30,049 nt of DNA from assembly GCA_943704425.1 (NCBI GenBank), contig CALSCP010002250.1:39951-69999 (forward strand). Direction: 5' to 3'. Made by a program: the position numbers and the translations under genes. Source of the DNA: Ministeria vibrans ATCC 50519 (taxonomy: Eukaryota; Opisthokonta; Filasterea). The notes under the pieces were generated by a model. That model saw nothing but the letters and a program-made list of their open reading frames with translations, did no database searches and had not been told where the DNA came from. Shown here in pieces: positions 22,301 through 30,049 of the stretch; positions within the stretch are counted from its first letter, which is position 1, and each line of letters begins with the position of its first letter.

Positions 22301-25300
22301 AACCACACTATCGTCAATAGCGTCTCAGGTGAGCCCATCGCAGTTACCCCAACAACTCCCGTCGTCTTTGGTCAGTCTGTTCTCTACACCTGTGCGCCCG
22401 GCTACACCCTGTACGGCACGACCTACTCATTGGTGTGTAGCGACTCGGGCATGTTCACGCAATCAGCTGTCGCCTGTGCGCCCGTTTCGTGCGGTCTCTC
22501 GGTGCCTGACGTAGCGCACACACACGTTGAAGTGGGTCGCAGTGAGCCCTACACCTTTGGTGAACACGGTGTTCTTGTCTGTGATCAAGGATACTCCCAA
22601 GTGAGCGGTAACGGCTCCTTTGTCTGCAGTGTCTCGGGTGCCTTCATTATGGAAAATCCTCTTTCATGCATCGCTTCGGTCTGCACTACACCGCCCAACA
22701 CTGAAAACGCCACCACCACTGCACCTGGCGCACTTGTTGGTGTCTTGAGTACCATTGAGTTCACGTGCCGTCCGGGTCTTGTAGGCTCCTACTCGTACCG
22801 TTGCCTTGCACAGGACACCCTGTCGGCGCCCCAACCTGATCCCACCTCGACTTGCCGTCCTTGTGTCTGCTCTGCATCCGAACCCGAGATTTCCCATGCC
22901 ACTCTCAATACGGCAGCAAGCGGGACTCCCCTCGAGTTTGGTGCCACACCGCTCGAATATACCTGCAACGCTGGCTATGTGCTCACGGCCGCACCGCAGT
23001 CAAACTCATCGGCACCGACCACTCTCACGGCTGGCTGTGACTCTGCATGTCAAGTGGTTCACAGTGGCGTCTGCTTGCCCATTTCGTGCGGTGTAGCTCC
23101 CGTAGCAAGTCACGCCACCCGCACAGGACTCACTGCTGTCACCTTTACTGCACAAGCAGTCTACGTGTGCGACACGGGCTACGAGACGGCGACCGGCACA
23201 GACTTTTTCTCGGTTGTGTGCCAAGCAGACGGGACTTTCTCGTCGCCCAGCCACCCTGGCGGCTGCCAAGCTGTCTCGTGTGCGCCCGAGCCACCTGCCA
23301 TGGCCCTGGCCGATGGCCCTGTTTGCTCTTCCTCCAGTCTTACCTTTGGCACGACATGTGAGTACCAGTGTCAGGCAGGCGTGTCGTCGGGCGGCGCTTT
23401 CAATCGTACCTGCACTGCTTCGGGCGAATGGAACAATGCCGTTGCGCAATGCTCCCTCTCGGCCTGCCCTTTCGCTCCAGCATATGCCAATGCCCTGGTC
23501 AACTGCACGGGTGCATCGCACGGGGACACATGCAAGTACACCTGCGAACCTGGCTTCGTTGCCAACGCACTGACGCTGCAGTGTGTCACGTCAGCGTGGT
23601 CGCCCGCCAATGCGCCCTTTGAATGCGTGCCCATTTCGTGTGGACTCCCGCCGACCGTTGTCAATGCGCAATTACTCTTGACGACCAATATTACCTTTGG
23701 TCAACAGGCACACTACACATGTGACTCGGGCTACGATGACAGTTCGGCACTCACTGCCTTTTCTCTTGCCTGTCTTGCATCTGGCTCCTTTGCCTCGGTG
23801 CCCACCCCGGCATGCTTGCCCGTCTCGTGTGGTGTCCCACCTAGTGTACCCTTGAGTTCACGCAGCACTACGGTATCACGCGTCTTTGGCGACCCACCTG
23901 TGGTGTACACATGCAATACGGGCCACGGACTACGCTCCAACTCGTCCTTGTCGACATTTACACGCTCCTGCCAAGCTTCAGGCTCCTTTTCGCCTGCACT
24001 TGACTGTACCGTGCGGCTTTGTCCTCTCTCGGATGTGAGCCACGCCACAAGTGCTGCCGCCAGTGACTCGCTGCAATACCCCGAGTCCACATCGTTCACT
24101 TGTGACACCGGCTACACCACCAATGGCATTGTAGGCGGCAGCAACTTCTTTTTGGCACAGTGTCTTGCCGACGGCTCTCTTTCGCTTGCGAGCTCCGCCT
24201 CATGCAAGCCCATTTCGTGTGGCTCGAGTGCGCCGCCCATCAGCAACTCGGTGCACTCTCCCGCAGGCGTTTTCATCTCCCTCGGCGACATCATCACGTA
24301 CACATGTGACACGGGCTTTTCTCCTCCCTCCTTTCAGCGTGTCTGCACGGCCACTGGTACCCTTGACAATCCATCGCAGCAATGCTTGCGTGTCTCGTGT
24401 GGGCGTCCCCCCGTACTCCCCGAGGCGAATACCACGAGTGCGTACACTGCTGCGTTTTTTGCCGACTCTATCACGTACACGTGTAATGCGGGCTACTCTC
24501 TCACAGGCACCGCGCAGGGTGCCACGTCGTTTCAGCTGGACTGTGCTAGCAGCGGTTCGTTCAACACGACGAATTTACCGTCGTGCGTGCGTGTCTTGTG
24601 TGGTCTGGTACCAGTGAAAGCCGATGCGACTGCGTCGCTTTCACTTACTGATCAGCTCTTCTTTGGCGATGCTGTCACCTACTCGTGCCACTCTGGTTTC
24701 GCTGTGGCCCCTACTAATGAACAGTCGTTCTCCGTGAGCTGCCTTGCCTCTGGTCAGCTGTCCAATGGTGCCGCAGCGTGCACCAATGTGTCATGTGCCG
24801 ACGCACTTAATATCACACTCGGTGGTGGTGCGCTTGTGAATCCTCTGGACAGTACATTGGTGTACCCAAATGCTAGGGAGTATCGTTGTCCCGAGGGCCA
24901 CAGCATTTCGGGTGCGGCGAGCGGGGCACAGTCGCTGTATCTCAGCTGCGGCGCAGACGGTGTCGCACGTGTGCTTCCGTCCAGCTCGGCCCGTTGCCAG
25001 CCCATTGCCTGTGACACGACTCTCGCCGCGCAACTCACAGGCGATCCTTCCTCCAGCACCATTTCATCGCTTGTCTTTGGCGATGCGCCCGTTGCATTTA
25101 CCTGTGCCGGCGTGGTGGGGCACGAAGGTGGCGGTGCCGTTGAGTGTCTTGCCAACGGCACGCTCTCCGTAACACCCGCCAATGGTAAGTGTGTGCCCGT
25201 CACATGCCCTGCGCTACCCACGCCAGCGCACTCTGTTGCGCCGATCGCTCCCGTTCTCGCCACTCCATTCCCCGTGGAGGTTGCCTTTGTGTGTGAATCC

Positions 25301-28300
25301 GGCTATGTTGGTGGTGGCGTGAGCACATGCAATGCGAACCGCACGTGGACCGTGTCGGGTGCGTGTATTGCACGCTCCTGTGGTGTGCTACCAACTGTTT
25401 TGCACGCGAGCGCCAACATCTCCAGCAGTTCGTCCGTTTTCTTTGGTCAGGCGGCCATTGAGTACAGCTGTGATGCGGGCTACACCACGACTGCAGTGGG
25501 CGGTACCACCAACAGTTCCCCGACACGCGCCATTGTCACCTGTGAGTCGACTGGCACCTTTTCGACTTTGCCTACGTGCTACCGGGTCGCATGCAACGGG
25601 ACGCTTCTCCCAACTGTGACACATGGAATCGCGCCGTTTATGAGTGGCGATTCGAATCTAGTGAATGAGGGCACTACCATCACGTACAACTGCTTGTCAG
25701 GCTACACTCGTCTTGGAGCGACTGTGACACTTGTGTGTGATGCTGCAACAGGCACTTTTGTAGCGGCGAATAGCACGAGCAGCAGTGCGACTGCGTGTGA
25801 GGCCATTGTGTGTGATGCAGGCGATGGTGTCTCTCTGGCATTTGGTGCTTCTCCACTGGTGCGCACCTGCCCAACGGGTCATTCACTTTCGGGCACTTTT
25901 GGTGGGCCTACCACTTACGAGCAACGCTGTGAACTATCGGGTGTCATGACCGCTCCGCCCGCGTGTCTCCCCGTTGCGTGTGACGGCTCTTCGCTCGTCT
26001 TCAACGAGACTGCCTCGCTGCCGTGTGCGACGAACACCACATTGGATGGTGTTGCAGGGTCGTCGCGTGCGCGTGAGCAACGCTGTCTCGCCGACGGCAC
26101 ACTGTCGCCGTTGCCACAGTGTTTGCCCATCAGCTGTGGAATTGCGTCATCGAGTGGTCTTGCCCATGCCAACCTTGAGAATGCTGTCTCGCTTGTCGTC
26201 GGTGAAGAGGCAATGTATGTGTGCGACGCAGGCTTTGATGCAGTGCTGACTGCGACGGGTGCTGTGGCAGGCACGACTCTCACCCAAGAATGTCTTGTGA
26301 CGGGTCTTTTTTCGTCTCTCAAGGGCACCTGCGAGCGTCGCGTGTGCCCCGCTGTGCCATCGGTGGCCAATGCGACACTCATTGCCGCTACCGGTCCTAC
26401 CGACGGTACTGCGCGCTACAATGACACTTTCACCTTCCAGTGTGCCCTTGGCTTTACTCCAACCACTCTTCAAGTGACGTGCACTCCCTCCGGCGCACTC
26501 AGCACCATCGAGTGTGCCCCCGTTGCCTGTGGCCTTCCACCCCCAATCAACTTTGCTCAGTCGCGCGTGTCCACCACCACGTCGGTGCATTATCCACAAC
26601 TCATTGGCTATGACTGTCTTGAGAACCGCACATTGGACAGTTTTGCGTCGGGTCCACGCTCCTTTGACATTGCCTGTCTCACTTCAGGGTACGAAATTGT
26701 CGAAGCGTTGTTTGTGTTTTTGACTCGTTTTTTTGAAACTGTTAGGGAATTTTCTGCTTTGCCGGAATGCCAACGCATCCAGTGTGGCACTGCGCCTGTG
26801 CCCAGTGTGCACGATAACGCGGTGGCTTTTTCGACGACTACAATTGTGTATGTGGGCGAAGAAGCACTGTACGAGTGCAATCCAGACTATGTGATTGTGG
26901 CGACCAATGCTACGTCGTTTCACATGACGTGTCTGGCGAGTGGTGAGTTTGAGTATGGAGGTAATATAACACTGGCGGGGTGGTGTGAGCTCCGTGATGG
27001 TGCTGGTGTGTCGCCCACGGGCAAAGCCTCGCCGCCCACGTCGAGTGGCTCGGCAAGTTCGTCGTCGACGGCCGTGGGTGCCGCTGTGGCTGTGTCGCTC
27101 TGTGTGGTGGTTCTCGTTGTGGTGTTGGTGGTGTTTTTGCGGCGGCGTGCACGTCGAAAGGAAGAGTGGCGTCGCGAGAAGAATCCGGTGCTGTTGGCGA
27201 CGGGGCGCTCGTCGATAAGCAGTGGTCATGAGATGATACCGCTGTCGGAACTGTCAGACCGAGAGACCGCCGATGAGTTGTTGAGACAGAATGGACATAT
27301 GACGGCGGGTGGCGCAGCTATTTCTGCCGCTACTGCTGGTGGTGGCGGTGGTGGTGGAGCGCGTCAGACAGGATTGATGCCAAGTGCGCAGACGGGTGGT
27401 GTGGCATTGCGCACCAATTCAGGTGTCCTTGCGTATGGCGGATCACTGTTGTACAACAATGCACTTGCCACCAAACCCAGTGCCTCTTCTGGTGCTGATG
27501 ATGTCGTTGGTGGCAAGAGTGATCCTCTCAAAATTGAGCCTCTATACGACTACAGTGACCCTATGAGTCATGTTCAGGCGAAGGAAGAGCCAGTGGTGAC
27601 CATTGACAGTCAGTCGGTGACCGAGATGGAACTTGAAGCGTACACCCAGTGCAGTTATGTGACTGCGGCAAGCATCCGGAAGGAGGCTTTCTCTCCCCGT
27701 AACCAGTACCGTCGTGCCAACCCATATCTTGAATACGACGACACGGCGACGAAACAACAAAAAGCAGCCGCAGCAGCAGCAGCAGAGTCTGCAGCCGAAA
27801 CTGCAGCAGAATCTGCCTCCGCAGTGACTCTCAAGCGACAGCCCATTGACGTCGACCTGGTACGTGAACCGGGCGATGACTACAAGACGTACGACAACTT
27901 TCGACGGGCGTACGGTGCGCAGACACGCATGCGGACCATGTACGCGACCATTCACAACAAGCAGAAGGAGAAACGACCGGCCAATCCATTTGCTGCCAAT
28001 GGGACGTCGCAAGAGACGTACTCTGAGCTGTTGAGTGCGGGTGAGAGCAACGGAATCTCTGTTGCTCTGACGCCCGAGCACCAGTCTTTGATGGCCTCGC
28101 TTGTCTTTGCGGGTCTGCAACTGGCGCGGCATCGCATCTCTGCCGAAATGGAGATTGGTCGCGGACAGTTTGGAGTGGTGTTTAGCGGGAAGTTGTCGGG
28201 AGTGGGCGACGTGGCGATCAAAATGTTGACTATGCAAGGCGGAAGCAGTGAGAGCGAACTGCGCGGCGAGCTTCTACGCGAGGCCAAGTTTATGGCACCG

Positions 28301-29152
28301 CTTAAGCACAGCAATGTGGTGCGGTTGATGGGTGTGTGCGTCCCTGAGGAGCCTTGGCTGATTGTGACGGAGTATTGTGCTTTTGGTGATTTGCGGACGT
28401 TTATGCGGGCCATGGCGACTGCAGTGGGACTGACAGAGAATGTGAGTGTGGCGGAGCGCATGCGCATGGCGATGCAAGTTGCTGATGGCATGGCCTATCT
28501 CGTCAGCCTCAATGTGGTTCATAGAGACGTAAGACTGACAGACGGAGAGAGTGATAGTGAGTGAGCGTATATGAGTGAGAGAGAGACAGAGAGGAGAGGA
28601 GAAATATTGTGTGCGATTGAGACTCGAATTATCTTATTTTGTCTTTTGTAGTTGGCTGCTCGAAACTGTCTTGTGGCAAACGACTCGACTGTCAAAGTGT
28701 CGGACTTTGGAATGTCGCGCCTGACGACGCAGCAAAACGAAGACGGCGAGGACATCTACCGGATGCGTACGGTGCAGCGGGTGCCAGTGCGCTGGATGGC
28801 TCCCGAGTCATTGGACTACCGAGTGTATGGTGAACGGTCCGATGTGTGGTCGTACGGCGTACTGTACTGGGAGCTGGCGACGTGGGGGACACTGCGCCCA
28901 TACAGTGGCATTGAACTGCGACGTATTCCCAGCTATCTGCGGCAAGGAAAGCGCCTGAGCCGCCCTGAGCTGTCTACCGCCGAAGAGTATGAACTCATGC
29001 TGGCGACGTGGGACAAGAACCCTGCGGCGCGGCCCTCCTTTGCCGAGCTTGCTAGTGCACTGCGGCGCCTTATCCCGCAGCGTGTTGCACTGGGGGACCT
29101 TGATCGTGAGCTGACGCGTGTTCTCGAGGAGTGCTCGTCGAGCTCAGTGTAA
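19344..29152 (+). CDS. Receptor tyrosine kinase with about 35 tandem sushi/CCP modules
   Basis: The model is join(19344..19690, 19864..20006, 20075..20132, 20188..26688, 26746..28528, 28652..29152), 3,110 residues, with lengths summing to a multiple of three. Order: signal peptide (about 1-23), Cys-rich segment (about 24-115), about 35 consecutive CCP modules of about 55-75 residues each (to about 2,430), Ser-rich stalk, one transmembrane helix rich in Val/Leu (about 2,461-2,483) followed by RRRARRK, a tyrosine-rich juxtamembrane region of about 330 residues, then a kinase domain from about 2,813. The kinase has the Gly loop GRGQFGVV, VAIK lysine (about 2842), HRDLAARN (Asp 2944), DFG and VPVRWMAPES, so it is a tyrosine kinase and should be active. 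An activation-loop tyrosine (DIYRMR) is present. It should act at the plasma membrane, binding a ligand or surface outside and signalling by phosphotyrosine inside. The ligand is unknown. I know of no named metazoan receptor tyrosine kinase family with this ectodomain. Confidence 0.92.
19868..26990 (+). repeat. Array of about 35 CCP/sushi modules (protein-level tandem repeat)
   Basis: The repeated pattern is C-G/P...P...A...(Y/F)xC(D/N)xGY...C...G.F...C.P(I/V)(S/A)C, four cysteines per module, each linked to the next by a short CxPxSC joint. I counted 35 units from the paired-Cys boundaries; one or two are degenerate. The usual tryptophan between cysteines 3 and 4 is mostly replaced by Phe or Leu (for example SGSFSS) and kept in only a few modules. 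Two modules near 23281-23640 carry an extra Cys pair, like selectin-type sushi repeats. Almost all modules are in one exon. Confidence 0.9.
26689..26745 (+). other. 57-bp in-frame intron within a CCP module of the receptor
   Basis: The donor TCAGG|GTACGA and acceptor ACTGTTAG|GGAA are in phase 2. Splicing gives CLTSGEFSALPECQRIQC, a perfect CCP pattern. Retention inserts 19 mostly hydrophobic residues between cysteines without a stop codon. The length is a multiple of three, so the open frame runs straight through and automated prediction may miss it. Confidence 0.85.
28529..28651 (+). other. Intron splitting the kinase catalytic loop HRD|LAARN
   Basis: The donor GAGAC|GTAAGA and acceptor CTTTTGTAG|TTGGCT are in phase 0, 123 bp. 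Splicing joins VVHRD to LAARNCLVAND. Retention adds about 11 residues and then a TGA stop at 28562-28564, removing the DFG motif, activation loop and whole rear half of the kinase lobe. Confidence 0.97.
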
Positions 29153-29177
29153 TTAAAATGAACTTGATGTAAAAAGA

Positions 29178-29178
<1 letters not shown>

Positions 29179-29226
<48 letters not shown>
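29179..29226. repeat. (AAT)16 microsatellite
   Basis: Sixteen uninterrupted AAT units in the 123-bp space between the stop codons of the receptor kinase and the convergent zinc-finger gene, thus probably in one or both 3' UTRs. Confidence 0.95.
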
Positions 29227-29228
<2 letters not shown>

Positions 29229-29243
29229 TAAATTTGTTATACT

Positions 29244-29249
29244 AATAAA
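29244..29249 (+). terminator. Candidate receptor kinase poly(A) signal (AATAAA)
   Basis: AATAAA about 92 nt after the receptor stop and just after the AAT microsatellite; the best poly(A) signal on this strand before the convergent gene. Confidence 0.5.
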
Positions 29250-29270
29250 AAATATTTGAAAGTAGTAAAT

Positions 29271-29276
29271 TTTATT
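29271..29276 (-). terminator. Candidate zinc-finger gene poly(A) signal overlapping its stop
   Basis: TTTATT on the + strand reads AATAAA on the - strand. It overlaps the TAA stop at 29275-29277, the same arrangement as in the aldo-keto reductase gene. Confidence 0.4.
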
Positions 29277-30049
29277 ATTGCGATGCCCACTTGTGAAACA
29301 AGGCGGGCGCTTTCTCATGCTCATACAAAATCGACATTTCTCTCTCAATCGCACTCTCACTCTCTCCCTCTCTCAACATTGCACTCCGCACACACTCGCT
29401 GTACACACCCCTCCAGTTCGACGCCAACACGGTACTCGTTAACTCGGACGAGTGTCGAGTGCGCAAGTGAACACGCAGGTTGCCTGCCTGTGACACTGAT
29501 TGCGAGCAGATGGCACATCGAGTGCGATACACACTCAGCACATGATACATGCCAAAATGACCACTCACATTCCTCTTTGTAAATGGTGCAGTGTCACACA
29601 CCTGTCCCGTCGCCGGTCGCACCATTCGACATTTGAACCGACCATTGGACTGTCGCTCAAACGACGCGTCGAGATCCACCGCACTACAACCACTCCCCTC
29701 TTCCTTCTCCGCCTGCGCACGCAATAGCCAACTAGCAAACGACGACGGCACTCGCTCACTCTCACGTAACAACTGCAGCTCACGCACAATCACAGACTCA
29801 CTCGCATTGCGCTCCTCCAGTTCACTTCGCACAAGTGAAGAGTACACTCTCAGCCAGTCACAGGCACGAGTGAATACATCACTGTGCGTTTGCAGCAGGT
29901 GGCGCTTCAATGTGCCTCTGACTGACGCCAGATCCTCCTTGCACACCACACAGTTGACGCGGAACACACTCCGAGGATGGCACTTTGAGAAATGATGCCC
30001 AACCCACTCAGGCACAAATCCCAGTCCCGCACACACTCGTCCGTCCACC
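29275..30049 (-). CDS. Zinc-finger protein with internally duplicated about 95-residue unit (5' partial)
   Basis: An open frame enters from the right edge and ends at TAA (29275-29277); the visible part is 258 codons including the stop. No ATG start is seen, so the gene begins outside the window. Two copies of one unit are visible. Each has a His-containing lead-in (GHHFSKCH; GHFGMYH), a C2H2-like finger (CVVCKED...HLLQTH; CAICSQS...HLRTRH), a W-R-VYS helix and a long Glu-rich helix ending in a Trp motif (FASWLL; FHKWAS). CxxC and HxxxxH spacing suggests zinc binding, perhaps to nucleic acid. An acidic spacer separates the copies. I do not recognise the family; BED-like or transposon-derived DNA-binding proteins are possible but unproven. 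Confidence 0.72.
   Translation of the reverse strand, partial: VDGRVCAGLGFVPEWVGHHFSKCHPRSVFRVNCVVCKEDLASVRGTLKRHLLQTHSDVFTRACDWLRVYSSLVRSELEERNASESVIVRELQLLRESERVPSSFASWLLRAQAEKEEGSGCSAVDLDASFERQSNGRFKCRMVRPATGQVCDTAPFTKRNVSGHFGMYHVLSVYRTRCAICSQSVSQAGNLRVHLRTRHSSELTSTVLASNWRGVYSECVRSAMLREGESESAIEREMSILYEHEKAPALFHKWASQ

Overview
This is a compact, intron-containing eukaryotic segment. Its spliceosomal introns are short (about 57-350 bp, GT...AG), neighbouring genes are separated by only about 100-250 bp, and there are CT, AAT and trinucleotide microsatellites. A receptor tyrosine kinase with the metazoan-type HRDLAARN catalytic loop, next to a HUWE1-type giant HECT ligase, points to a unicellular holozoan (choanoflagellate, filasterean, ichthyosporean or relative) rather than an animal, plant or fungus. 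The species cannot be named from the sequence alone.

Layout, left to right. (1) 147-12450, + strand: the 3' part of a HUWE1/TOM1-type HECT E3 ubiquitin ligase, almost all in one 11.6 kb exon. A final intron full of CT repeats splits the codon of the catalytic cysteine. (2) 14942-12563, - strand: a TMEM245/AI-2E-family polytopic membrane protein (3 exons), tail-to-tail with HUWE1. (3) 16602-15063, - strand: a class II histone-deacetylase-fold enzyme of bacterial type (3 exons). One of its introns contains a GA microsatellite and a 110-base assembly gap. (4) 16701-17738, + strand: inositol monophosphatase (4 exons), divergent from the deacetylase across 98 bp. (5) 17985-19182, + strand: an aldo-keto reductase (3 exons) with a presequence-like N-terminus. 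(6) 19344-29152, + strand: a 3,110-residue receptor tyrosine kinase with about 35 tandem sushi/CCP modules, one transmembrane helix, a tyrosine-rich juxtamembrane region and a complete kinase domain (6 exons). (7) 30049-29275, - strand: the 3' part of a zinc-finger protein with an internal duplication, tail-to-tail with the receptor.

All the splice models were made by hand from GT/AG sites, phase and family alignment. In each complete gene the exon lengths sum to a multiple of three. The genes do not form an obvious pathway; they look like ordinary neighbours in a dense genome. The most unusual item is the sushi-repeat receptor tyrosine kinase. A second theme is that two introns interrupt catalytic cores exactly at the active site (HECT Cys and kinase HRD), so their retention would give catalytically dead proteins. 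A third is a bacterial-looking deacetylase that has acquired introns.
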